This document shows, in pieces, positions 1 through 10,153 of a DNA stretch of 31,867 nt (positions are counted from its first letter, which is position 1; every line of letters begins with the position of its first letter). The notes beneath the pieces are model-generated. The model worked only from the letters and a program-made list of their open reading frames with translations. It was not told the origin of the DNA and did not search any database. Location of the stretch: the NCBI GenBank assembly GCA_900552525.1, contig UNSK01000023.1, positions 1 through 31,867 on the forward strand. The letters run 5' to 3'. This DNA comes from Candidatus Gastranaerophilales bacterium (GTDB lineage Bacteria > Cyanobacteriota > Vampirovibrionia > Gastranaerophilales > Gastranaerophilaceae). The position numbers and the translations under genes were made by a program.

Positions 1-1
1 G

Positions 2-328
2 ATGGATGGTGCTTTAGCCAAGAACTCCCATATAATTGGCAATTCGGCCGGAACCCTCAATGCTTTCCCTACAATTCCGATCAATGCCACATCTTGTCGA
101 AAAATGTTCTATGGGTGTAAATCCTTAGAGAACATTGATTTAAGTAGATTCGATACGAGCAAAGTAGAAACCATGGAAGCTATGTTTTCTAATATGTATG
201 CTTTGAAGTATCTTGATGTTAGTAGCTTTAGCACAGAACGACTCACAAATATGGATGCCATGTTTGATAATTGTGTTAATAATTTTAAAACGTTGTTTTG
301 TTATAGCAATATCATCCTGTTCTCTTAG
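2..328 (+). CDS. BspA-type (DUF285) leucine-rich-repeat fragment, both ends broken
   Basis: Residues about 30-91 carry three units of the BspA/DUF285 repeat (MF-x2-C-x2-L-x2-[IL]D[LV]S-x-F-[DS]T, followed by V/L-x2-M). This is the repeat of secreted or surface leucine-rich proteins common in gut bacteria, usually linked to binding or adhesion. The frame is open at the window edge, so the ATG at position 2 may be an internal Met of a longer gene. After the third MFDNC (near position 273) the repeat stops abruptly and the last ~17 codons are not DUF285-like; they are the antisense of the gene on the other strand. No signal peptide or anchor is visible. The family call is firm; that this is a functional gene is doubtful. 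Confidence 0.6.
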   Translation: MDGALAKNSHIIGNSAGTLNAFPTIPINATSCRKMFYGCKSLENIDLSRFDTSKVETMEAMFSNMYALKYLDVSSFSTERLTNMDAMFDNCVNNFKTLFCYSNIILFS

Positions 329-949
329 TATTTTATTGATTAAATTTTTACGTTCCTTAACTGTTAAACTATCAATAAAATCAACATTTTGCGGGTCAAT
401 ATAGATAACATATTTTGAATATTTAATATTTCCATCCAGAAAATCTAAGCTGTCATTATAGTTTTTTTGTTCCTGTGTGATAGCTCTTTCAGAAATATTT
501 CCTTTAGTAATTTGTTCAATATTTTCACTATTATCAATTGTGGAAGAAAAGGCTGCACTGCTGATTGTATCTTCAGGCTCTTCTTTTTTATCTTTTACTC
601 CAGTTTCTTGTTGCTTATTTAGCTTGGCTTTATATTTTTTTATAAAATTATCATCAAAGTTTTTATCTAGATTAAAACCTTTTTTCTCGGACGTATGTTC
701 AGGCTTTTTTGGCTCCTGAGTGTTGGTTTCATTAACCGGAGGTTCCTCAAAGAGAGTTGTATCATCGTTAACATCAAAATTGGGGCTTATTTTAGAAGCT
801 TTTTCTTCCCCCATACTCTGTGCATCTTGAGTTAATTTTTGCTGGAGCTGGTCAATTAATTCAGGTGAGATATCGTCATTTAAGGATGCCAGTTCATTGA
901 TATCCATTGAATCTTTATTGATTGAATTAAATGCATTCTTCTCAGCCAT
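140..949 (-). CDS. Acidic hydrophilic hypothetical protein with a disrupted C-terminus
   Basis: I do not recognise this protein. It is rich in Asp, Glu, Asn and Lys, probably largely disordered to about residue 165, then has a more ordered stretch (YVIYIDP, then a Lys/Arg/Leu helix around LTVKERKNLINKIL). The last ~45 residues are encoded by the antisense of the DUF285 fragment (roughly 140-273), are Cys/His/Ile-rich and unlike the rest, so the natural C-terminus seems to have been replaced. I prefer the start at 949 (MAEKN), which has GAGAG six bases upstream; an in-frame ATG at 967 has no Shine-Dalgarno but lies about 7 bases after a CATACT box, so leaderless use is possible. The gene is divergent from the hldA operon. 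Confidence 0.6.
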   Translation of the reverse strand: MAEKNAFNSINKDSMDINELASLNDDISPELIDQLQQKLTQDAQSMGEEKASKISPNFDVNDDTTLFEEPPVNETNTQEPKKPEHTSEKKGFNLDKNFDDNFIKKYKAKLNKQQETGVKDKKEEPEDTISSAAFSSTIDNSENIEQITKGNISERAITQEQKNYNDSLDFLDGNIKYSKYVIYIDPQNVDFIDSLTVKERKNLINKILREQDDIAITKQRFKIINTIIKHGIHICESFCAKATNIKILQSIHIRKHSFHGFYFARIEST

Positions 950-967
950 GTATGACTCTCTTTTCAT

Positions 968-1035
968 GTTTGTAGTATGATATAAATATATTATATATGA
1001 TATTTAGTCATTAGGCAATCGTAAGAGATATTGAG
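968..1035. promoter_or_regulatory. AT-rich divergent promoter region
   Basis: This 68-bp gap between two divergent genes is almost pure A/T from 976 to 1005 and holds several possible -10 boxes on both strands, including TATAAT on the minus strand (995 down to 990). No single start point can be chosen by eye. Confidence 0.35.
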
Positions 1036-2061
1036 ATGTTTATAGATAACGAAAAGTTAAAGAATCTAGTAAGAAAGCTGGGAAGTCAGAGTATTCTTGT
1101 CGTCGGAGATTTAGCGTTAGACGAGATGGTTTATGGAGATACCGAACGTATTTCTAGAGAAGCTCCGGTTATTATACTTCAGCATACTCATACAAAATTT
1201 ATATTGGGCGGAGCTTCTAATGCTGCGCATAATGTTGCAGATATAAATGATGGAAAAGTTTCTGTTATTGGAGTTATAGGAGAAGATTATCAGGCTCTAG
1301 ATTTAAAAAGAGCTTTTGAAGAGGCAAATATAAACTGTAGTTCTTTAATAACAGACAAAACACGAAAAACAATTACCAAGACAAGAATTTCAGGCTCTTG
1401 CTCACATTCTATTACTCAACAGATTGTAAGAATTGACAGGCAGACAAACGAACCAATATCAAAAGAAACTGAAACGAAGCTTATTGATGCAATAGAAAAA
1501 CTTGTTCCAGAATATGATGCTGTAATCTTGTCTGATTATCATATTGGCACTCTTTCAGACAATGTGATAAGTGCTGTAATAAATTCGGCAAAGAAGCATC
1601 GTAAAAAGGTCATTGTTGATGCTCAAAGAAATCTAGACCGATATTACGGTGTTACTTCAATGACCCCGAATTTACCTGATACTCAAAAACATGTCGGATT
1701 TTATCTTAAGAATAAAGAAGATTATATTAAGGCCGGAAATATACTTTTAGAGCAATCTGGTGCAGAAGCAGTTTTAATAACCTGCGGGGCAGAAGGAATG
1801 GTTGTTATTGACAATAATGGTAAATATGCATATATTCCGGTGTTTAATAAGGCAGAAGTTTTTGATGTGACCGGTGCAGGTGATACCGTTACAGCCCTTT
1901 ATACTCTGGCTTTAGCAGCCGGGGCAGAACCAGTCTATGCAGCTATAATTGGTAATATTGCAGCTGGATTAGTGGTCAAACAATATGGATGTGCTACTAC
2001 ATCTATAGAGGAAATTTTGAATTCTATTCCAGAAAAGATTAATATTGATGAAGGAGAATAA
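1036..2061 (+). CDS. hldA: PfkB-family sugar kinase, D-glycero-beta-D-manno-heptose-7-phosphate kinase type
   Basis: This is a ribokinase-fold kinase matching the N-terminal half of HldE. It would phosphorylate heptose 7-phosphate at C1, an early step to ADP-heptose for LPS core or S-layer glycans. Visible marks are VVGDLALDEMVYGDTERISRE near residue 20, the LGGASNAAHNVA substrate region near 56, and the C-terminal catalytic VTGAGDT with the base at Asp283. At 341 residues it is the kinase alone; the nucleotidyltransferase half of bifunctional HldE is missing and must be encoded elsewhere. It is first in a five-gene operon, and the next ATG is 2 bases after its stop. The ribosome site is weak (AGAG). 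A related ADP-heptose kinase of other naming (RfaE1) is the same family. Confidence 0.85.
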   Translation: MFIDNEKLKNLVRKLGSQSILVVGDLALDEMVYGDTERISREAPVIILQHTHTKFILGGASNAAHNVADINDGKVSVIGVIGEDYQALDLKRAFEEANINCSSLITDKTRKTITKTRISGSCSHSITQQIVRIDRQTNEPISKETETKLIDAIEKLVPEYDAVILSDYHIGTLSDNVISAVINSAKKHRKKVIVDAQRNLDRYYGVTSMTPNLPDTQKHVGFYLKNKEDYIKAGNILLEQSGAEAVLITCGAEGMVVIDNNGKYAYIPVFNKAEVFDVTGAGDTVTALYTLALAAGAEPVYAAIIGNIAAGLVVKQYGCATTSIEEILNSIPEKINIDEGE

Positions 2062-2063
2062 AT

Positions 2064-2612
2064 ATGAAGAATATATTCGGGAAGTTTAATATTGTTGATA
2101 TAATAATCGTTTTAGGGGTGATAATAGCACTTATCATTGGTATTGCAACAACAAAACATTTCAGACAGACTGCTGATAAACAAATTGAAGCAACTTCTCC
2201 GATTACATTTCAGGTATTTTTGCGCGGTGTAACTGTAACAGGACAGGAATTTCCTGTAAAGTCTGGAGATAACACTTTTATAACAATTAGAAATGTTCCA
2301 TACACAGAACTTTCTGTTGTTGATGTCAAATCAGAACCGCGCAAAACCTTTTCACCAGCTTCCAGAGGGAAAGATGCTATATTTTTAGTTCCTGATCCGG
2401 CACAACCGGCTATTTTTGATGCAGTAGTAACAATAACTGATACTGCAAAAATTACAAAAGATGGTGCAGTTGTCGGCGGAAATAAAATTAAAATGGGCCT
2501 TCCTGTAACATTAGAAGGCAATAATTATAAATTTAACGGTACTATATCTGACGTGAGAGTAAAAACAGATGCAGATATCGAAGATGCCGGTGCCAATAAT
2601 ACTGTTGGTTAG
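2064..2612 (+). CDS. DUF4330-type membrane-anchored protein
   Basis: It has one N-terminal membrane helix (about residues 9-28, rich in Ile/Val/Gly) followed by a roughly 150-residue beta-rich, probably periplasmic domain (for example VFLRGVTVTG, and VTLEGNNYKFNGTI near the end). The architecture and sequence style match DUF4330, a family I know mainly from Cyanobacteria and relatives; its function is unknown. A strong AAGGAGA lies 6 bases before the ATG and overlaps the end of the kinase gene, so translation is probably coupled. Its position between the heptose kinase and an O-antigen-ligase-fold protein suggests an envelope role, which is inference only. Confidence 0.75.
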   Translation: MKNIFGKFNIVDIIIVLGVIIALIIGIATTKHFRQTADKQIEATSPITFQVFLRGVTVTGQEFPVKSGDNTFITIRNVPYTELSVVDVKSEPRKTFSPASRGKDAIFLVPDPAQPAIFDAVVTITDTAKITKDGAVVGGNKIKMGLPVTLEGNNYKFNGTISDVRVKTDADIEDAGANNTVG

Positions 2613-2620
2613 TACTGGGG

Positions 2621-5852
<3,232 letters not shown>

Positions 5853-5856
5853 GTAT

Positions 5857-6270
5857 ATGAAAAAGAATTTAAATGTTATACAGATAAAGGGTATTAAAGG
5901 ACTAATAATGCTTGTAATGGTAGGTTGCTGCCTTGTTGCGGGTTTCATCGTATTTCCAGGCTGGGTAGCAATGAACATTTGGAACGTGCTGGCGTCTTTA
6001 GTGAATAATGCTCCTTCTATAGGAATTATTCAGGGGGTATTGCTATGGGGGATTATTGTTGCTTCATATTTTACTTTTAGAAAAGAACGTGTTGTTGTTT
6101 GTATGAAAACACCTCAAGGCTTAAATGAAGAGGAACTAAAAGCTGTTTTTGCTGATATAAAAAAGCAGACTCAGGATGATAAAATAATTCAGGCAATGCT
6201 TAAGGCACGGGAAACAGAATTAAAGTTAAATGAAAAAGAAGAAGACAATAAAAAAACGGAGATTAAATAA
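5857..6270 (+). CDS. Small two-helix membrane protein of unknown function
   Basis: I do not recognise this family. It has 137 residues with two hydrophobic helices (about 14-36 and 56-76) separated by a short loop, and a charged Lys/Glu-rich C-terminal tail from about residue 80 that is likely cytoplasmic and helical. It begins 5 bases after the ligA stop and is the last gene of the operon; the terminator overlaps its stop codon. No catalytic motif is visible. Confidence 0.7.
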   Translation: MKKNLNVIQIKGIKGLIMLVMVGCCLVAGFIVFPGWVAMNIWNVLASLVNNAPSIGIIQGVLLWGIIVASYFTFRKERVVVCMKTPQGLNEEELKAVFADIKKQTQDDKIIQAMLKARETELKLNEKEEDNKKTEIK

Positions 6271-6284
6271 TCTCCGTTTTTTTA
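6255..6284. terminator. Bidirectional intrinsic terminator
   Basis: An 11-bp stem (AACGGAGATTA, 6255-6265, with its complement 6268-6278) is flanked by runs of A on the left and T on the right, so it can end transcription of both converging genes. Its left arm is within the last codons of the plus-strand gene. Confidence 0.9.
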
Positions 6285-7442
6285 TGAAGCTTGTTTGTTA
6301 TTATCAAATATTTTTCTACCTAACCATCCTAGAATTCCGCCTCCCGCAACGGCTCCGGCTATAAGCCATTTGTTTGTTTTTGGAACCTCTTTGATTACTT
6401 CTTTGATTTCTGTAACAACTTCTTTTTTCCCTGCATTTGTAATTGATGTGCTTGTTGTTGAAGCTGTTGCTGCTGATGATACGGCATTTCTGCTCATTCC
6501 TTTCTGATAGTAAGAACTGCTTCCGCCTGTGTAATTTTTGTTTGTTCTGTAATTCTTCTCAGATTGTTTTACAATAGGCTCAAAACCGTTTTCCATAAAC
6601 ACTTTAGCGCTTTCTTCCGCACTTTTTGTTACATAAGGTTTATTATCAGGATAAACCGCCATGGCTTCTTTCCGCATAGTTTGAGTTTTTTCTCCAGTTT
6701 GTTGTATTAGATTATAAGCATCTTTTGCACCTTTAACTTCTGATGAAATTATTCCGTTTCTTGTGCAGTAATCAATATTTCTTGCAGTTCTGGTATTTTT
6801 TAATCTTGCTTTTTTATGTTCTGCCTGTGATTGAATTTCTGCTTGTTTTTTTTGTAGTTTTTGCTTTTTACGGCTTAAATATTGAGAATTTACTTCTTTT
6901 TTATTTTGTTTATTTGATTTTGGAGATGTTGTAACCATTTTTTGTTTCATCTCATCTTCCCAGATTTCCTGTTCTGATAAACCTTGCGGCATGACTTCGC
7001 TAAGTCCTCCTCCAAACTGTTTGTTCAGACGCTTAGCACGTTTTAATTCTTTTTTAGAAGGCGTACTAACTATTTCCGGCCTTACAATTGGTGAGTTGGC
7101 AATTAAACTTTCTGTCGGTATTTCTGCTGTTCTCATAACAGGCTTCGGTTTAATAACAGTGGGGCGAACAACAGGTTTTGGATGACATTCTCTTATTGTT
7201 TCCGGCAATTTTGCAAGTGCTGTAATTCTTGCCTTGCCAATTTTTGTCCCGTTTCTTTCGATTGTTTGCAAATAATTGTTTACTTCAACTCTAATCTGAT
7301 CTTCTGTAATATTTGGATTTGAATTTAACAACGAAGTTACTAAACTTTTTACTTCTGTCTCAATAACGGCAGAGTTTGCTCTTTTACCTAGGTTAGTATT
7401 AACACTAATTGTACCGGCAGTAATTGGAGATATTTGTGACAT
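6282..7442 (-). CDS. Hypothetical tail-anchored protein, Lys/Gln-rich with C-terminal glycine-zipper helix
   Basis: Function unknown. The N-terminal ~85 residues look folded and helical; then comes a Pro-rich linker with repeated KP/VRP motifs (about 87-130), a long basic Lys/Gln/Arg helix region (about 170-225), a Tyr/Ser-rich stretch, and a single Gly-rich membrane helix near the C-terminus (about 359-376, AVAGGGILGWLG) followed by a short polar tail. There is no signal peptide, so the bulk is probably cytoplasmic. GAAAGGTGA precedes the start by about 6 bases. The organisation of charged helices plus a GxxxG-type terminal helix recalls the 608-residue protein at 23714-25540. Confidence 0.75.
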   Translation of the reverse strand: MSQISPITAGTISVNTNLGKRANSAVIETEVKSLVTSLLNSNPNITEDQIRVEVNNYLQTIERNGTKIGKARITALAKLPETIRECHPKPVVRPTVIKPKPVMRTAEIPTESLIANSPIVRPEIVSTPSKKELKRAKRLNKQFGGGLSEVMPQGLSEQEIWEDEMKQKMVTTSPKSNKQNKKEVNSQYLSRKKQKLQKKQAEIQSQAEHKKARLKNTRTARNIDYCTRNGIISSEVKGAKDAYNLIQQTGEKTQTMRKEAMAVYPDNKPYVTKSAEESAKVFMENGFEPIVKQSEKNYRTNKNYTGGSSSYYQKGMSRNAVSSAATASTTSTSITNAGKKEVVTEIKEVIKEVPKTNKWLIAGAVAGGGILGWLGRKIFDNNKQAS

Positions 7443-7512
7443 TTTTATTCACCTTTCATTTTTTAACCATCTATAATATATAAAACATGAACAGTAAAAA
7501 AAATGCTTAATA

Positions 7513-7541
7513 TTATTGAAATGTAAACAAATTGTTACAAT
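7513..7541 (+). promoter_or_regulatory. Candidate promoter of the XRE regulator
   Basis: TTATTG (7513-7518), a 17-bp spacer and TACAAT (7536-7541), the latter preceded by TG to make an extended -10 box. The -35 match is weak. A second extended -10, TGC-TATACA (7591-7599), lies nearer the gene and would give an almost leaderless message. Confidence 0.4.
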
Positions 7542-7568
7542 CATATAGCCATATTATTGGCTATATGA
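7541..7568. promoter_or_regulatory. Perfect 11-bp inverted repeat, candidate operator
   Basis: TCATATAGCCA (7541-7551) and TGGCTATATGA (7558-7568) are exact reverse complements separated by TATTAT. The element abuts the -10 of the upstream candidate promoter and lies about 40 bases before the XRE gene start, in the gap between two divergent genes. Autoregulation by the XRE protein is the obvious inference; a hairpin in the mRNA leader is the alternative. Confidence 0.6.
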
Positions 7569-7608
7569 TATGTTAAACTATTTGGCGAATTGCTATACAC
7601 TATTATGT

Positions 7609-7926
7609 ATGAATTATCAAAAATTACTTGCAGATAATATAAAAGAACTTCGTTTGAAAAATAATCTTACACAGGATGCATTCTCTGAAAAAATTGGTTT
7701 AAGCTTAAACGGATTATCTAATATTGAGAGAAATCGTTATCAGCCGGCTGCATCAACTATAGATAAAATTTGTAAAGTATTTAACATAACTCCTGTAGAA
7801 TTACTGCTTACAAAAGCAGAGTCTAATGAAGATACTATTAAAAATATTACAGTATTGCTTGCAGGTTGCTCTCCCCAAAAATTAAAAAGGATATATGAAA
7901 TCATTTCAATGATGTTAAAGTTATAA
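7609..7926 (+). CDS. XRE/Cro-C1-family helix-turn-helix regulator
   Basis: The N-terminal half is a clear HTH_3 domain (residues about 6-62): IKELRLKNNLTQDAFSEKIG, then LSNIERNRYQPAASTIDKICKVFNITPVELL. The remaining ~40 residues form a short helical tail, perhaps for dimerisation. I take the start at 7609 (MNYQ) rather than the in-frame ATG at 7570, because the extra 13 residues do not belong to the domain and the upstream ATG touches the inverted repeat. There is no Shine-Dalgarno; the extended -10 at 7591-7599 would place the transcript start only a few bases upstream. Target genes are unknown; its own promoter and the divergent gene are candidates. Confidence 0.88.
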   Translation: MNYQKLLADNIKELRLKNNLTQDAFSEKIGLSLNGLSNIERNRYQPAASTIDKICKVFNITPVELLLTKAESNEDTIKNITVLLAGCSPQKLKRIYEIISMMLKL

Positions 7927-7930
7927 AATG

Positions 7931-7970
7931 AGAAGCTGGATTGATTAATCAATCCAGCTTCTTTATTTAT
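7931..7970. terminator. Bidirectional intrinsic terminator
   Basis: A 15-bp perfect stem (AGAAGCTGGATTGAT, 7931-7945, complement 7948-7962) followed by a T-rich run, between the XRE gene and the end of nusA. The minus-strand side is less U-rich, so it is best for the plus strand but can serve nusA too. Confidence 0.85.
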
Positions 7971-9205
7971 TCTTCTTCAGAAGTTTCTTCTTCCACTTCT
8001 TCTTGTGCCATATCTTCTTCATCAATAGCTTGCTGATTCATTTCTTCTTCAATTTCTTCTTGAATTTCATCAGAATCAACCGGACGTTCTTCTTCATCTT
8101 GAACTTCTTCATTATATTCATAATTTGCAGTTCTTGAAGCCTCTTCGTTTTCCATCTGAGAAACACTCTTAATATCGATTTTCCAGCCAGTTAATCTATG
8201 TGCAAGTCTTACATTTTGACCTTCTCTACCGATTGCAAGTGATAATTGATCGTCAGGTACTACAACAAGAGCATCTTTTGTTTCTTCGTCATCTGTCATA
8301 ATATCAACAGATACAACTCTTGCTGGAGAAATCGCATTAACAATGTATTCTACCGGATCCGGCGACCATCTTACAATATCAATTTTTTCATTTTTTAACT
8401 CGCCAACAATAGTTTGTATTCTTGAACCTCTAGGTCCGATACATGCACCTACAGAATCAACTTCCGGATCATTTGACCAAACTGCTATTTTAGTTCTGAA
8501 ACCGGCTTCTCTTGCAATAGATTTAATTTCAACAATACCATCTTCAATTTCAGGAACTTCAAGCTCAAACAACTCTCTGACGATTTCTGAATGAGCATGT
8601 GAAACAATAACTTGAGGTAATCTGTTAGTTTCTTTTACATTAAGAACAAAAACTCTTATTCTGTTACCAGGTTTGTAGTATTCACGAGGAATTTGTTCTT
8701 TTTGAGGCATAATTGCATCAGTTTTGCCAATATTAACAATTACATTTCTATTTTCTACTCTTTGTATGATACCTGTTGTTAGAGTACCTTTCTTTTCCAG
8801 AAATTCATTTAATATATTATTTCTTTCTGCATCCCTTATCCTCTGAGTTATAACCTGTTTTGCAGACTGGGCAGCAATACGTCCGAATTGTTCCGGAGTT
8901 ACTTCAATCTTAACTTCGTCATCAACTTCTACTTCATCGTCAATTTCTTTAGCATCTTCTAAAGAAATCTGTGTATCAGGATCTTCGACTTCTTCAACAA
9001 CTGTTTTTGTACTGAATACGCCGATTTCTCCTGTTTGTTCGTCTAAAATAGCTTCAATATTAGCAGCTTCTTTAACGTGCATATGTTTTTTATATGCAGC
9101 AACCATTGCATCACACAAAGAAGCTATTAATACTTCTTTGGATATTCCGCGTTCTCTTTCCAGCTCTTCGCAAGCTTCAAATAGTGCTGTTCCAATCTTA
9201 ATCAT
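7967..9205 (-). CDS. nusA: Transcription termination/antitermination factor NusA
   Basis: NusA binds RNA polymerase and nascent RNA to modulate pausing, termination and antitermination. The N-terminal polymerase-binding domain (about 1-125), the S1 domain (about 130-200), and two KH domains (about 230-345, with GPRGSRI and GREGQNV loops) are all visible. In place of C-terminal acidic repeats there is a low-complexity Glu-rich tail of about 60 residues. AAGGAG lies 6-7 bases before the ATG. It follows rimP by about 50 bases, the usual rimP-nusA order, but no ylxR or infB follows: a terminator and the XRE gene come next. Confidence 0.96.
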   Translation of the reverse strand: MIKIGTALFEACEELERERGISKEVLIASLCDAMVAAYKKHMHVKEAANIEAILDEQTGEIGVFSTKTVVEEVEDPDTQISLEDAKEIDDEVEVDDEVKIEVTPEQFGRIAAQSAKQVITQRIRDAERNNILNEFLEKKGTLTTGIIQRVENRNVIVNIGKTDAIMPQKEQIPREYYKPGNRIRVFVLNVKETNRLPQVIVSHAHSEIVRELFELEVPEIEDGIVEIKSIAREAGFRTKIAVWSNDPEVDSVGACIGPRGSRIQTIVGELKNEKIDIVRWSPDPVEYIVNAISPARVVSVDIMTDDEETKDALVVVPDDQLSLAIGREGQNVRLAHRLTGWKIDIKSVSQMENEEASRTANYEYNEEVQDEEERPVDSDEIQEEIEEEMNQQAIDEEDMAQEEVEEETSEEE

Positions 9206-9256
9206 TATTTATTCTCCTTTTTATATGTAAAATTGTATTTAGTGCTTTCTTTACCC

Positions 9257-9739
9257 CTAGTCAATGTATAACTTTGCTGACTGTATATTCGCTTTTGGGA
9301 TTTGCAGTTCTTCTCCGTCTTCAAATCTAAAAAATTTTAAGCCTGTATTATCATCCCAATCCAGTATTTCACCTTTGAAAATTTTTTCTGTTTCTCCTTC
9401 AAGCGGTGTTTTAAGCTTTAAGCTGATTCTTCTGCCTTTGAATATTAAAAATTCTTTGTCAGATTTAAATTTTCTCTCTAACCCTGGAGAAGAAACTTCC
9501 AGATAATATTTTACAGGTATTAGTTCATCCAGAAAGTCATTGAGGCTTCTTGTAACATTTTCACAGTCATCTAAGGTAATATCTTTTTCGTATGAATAAA
9601 GATAAATCCTTAAAAACCATTTATGATTTTCTTTTATGAACTCAATTTCAATGGGTATAAGGTTAAATCTCACTGCAGTATTTTCAATGAGAGGCGTTAT
9701 CTTTTCTAAGATTTCGTATCTGTTAATATCCTGCTTCAT
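9257..9739 (-). CDS. rimP: Ribosome maturation factor RimP
   Basis: RimP assists late assembly of the 30S subunit. The 160-residue length is typical. The N-terminal alpha/beta domain has the conserved LDDCENVTRSLNDFLD and LEVSSPGLERK stretches (about 75-110), followed by the Sm-like C-terminal domain (FKGRRISLKLK to the end). AAAAGGAGT precedes the ATG by about 4 bases. Together with nusA downstream it forms a two-gene unit; the strong terminator at 9774-9804 lies immediately upstream, so its promoter must be within the 34 intervening bases or overlap that hairpin. Confidence 0.95.
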   Translation of the reverse strand: MKQDINRYEILEKITPLIENTAVRFNLIPIEIEFIKENHKWFLRIYLYSYEKDITLDDCENVTRSLNDFLDELIPVKYYLEVSSPGLERKFKSDKEFLIFKGRRISLKLKTPLEGETEKIFKGEILDWDDNTGLKFFRFEDGEELQIPKANIQSAKLYID

Positions 9740-9773
9740 AAGACTCCTTTTATAAGCTGCTTCCGTAGTATAA

Positions 9774-9804
9774 AAAAAAGAACGGAAATTGGCCGTTCTT
9801 TTTT
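9774..9804 (-). terminator. Intrinsic terminator of the small minus-strand gene
   Basis: Stem AAAAAAGAACGG (9774-9785) and CCGTTCTTTTTT (9793-9804) with a 7-base loop; on the minus strand it ends in eight U residues. It lies about 60 bases past the stop of the gene at 9863-10081 and just before rimP, so it either ends that transcript or attenuates read-through into rimP-nusA. Confidence 0.8.
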
Positions 9805-9862
9805 AAGAAACTATTCACACATTGAGTATACCAAATTAAAACCCATTTGTAAAGTTTTTTGA

Positions 9863-10081
9863 TTAAGGTTTATGAATTTTTTTTATTGTAAGCTGTATCG
9901 CCTTACCTATTGCAAATAACGCAACACTAGCAAAAGGAATTGGCGTAAGCAGTCCTACAGTACCTGCAACTACAGGTAAATTATCAATGGTTACCTTTTT
10001 GGGTATTTTAGCTCCTGCCTTCTTTAATCCGGTTTTAGCAGCTTGAATTGTGCTGATATTTTTAACTGCTGGAATTCTCAT
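9863..10081 (-). CDS. Small hypothetical protein with C-terminal membrane helix
   Basis: A 72-residue protein: a basic N-terminal half (KTGLKKAGAKIPKKV) and one hydrophobic helix of about 25 residues (GTVGLLTPIPFASVALFAIG) ending in a Lys-rich tail. Support for a real gene is the strong terminator downstream and the divergent arrangement with lysS. The frame stays open further upstream into the antisense of lysS, but that part is Cys/Phe/Ile-rich shadow sequence. AAAGG is only one base from the ATG, which is a poor ribosome site. Function unknown. Confidence 0.55.
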   Translation of the reverse strand: MRIPAVKNISTIQAAKTGLKKAGAKIPKKVTIDNLPVVAGTVGLLTPIPFASVALFAIGKAIQLTIKKIHKP

Positions 10082-10091
10082 ACCTTTATTT

Positions 10092-10118
10092 TTGCACAAA
10101 AATATTTTATGGTAAAAT
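10092..10118 (+). promoter_or_regulatory. lysS promoter
   Basis: TTGCAC (10092-10097), 15-bp spacer, extended -10 TGG-TAAAAT (10110-10118). It would start transcription near 10125, giving a leader of about 29 bases with GAGG before the lysS ATG. Confidence 0.5.
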
Positions 10119-10153
10119 TTAATTATAGGAATCTGAAAATGAGGATATAACAA

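Noticed and set aside
968..1035. A/T palindromes in the hldA divergent promoter as operator sites
   Set aside because: The stretch is nearly pure A/T, where short palindromes arise by chance.
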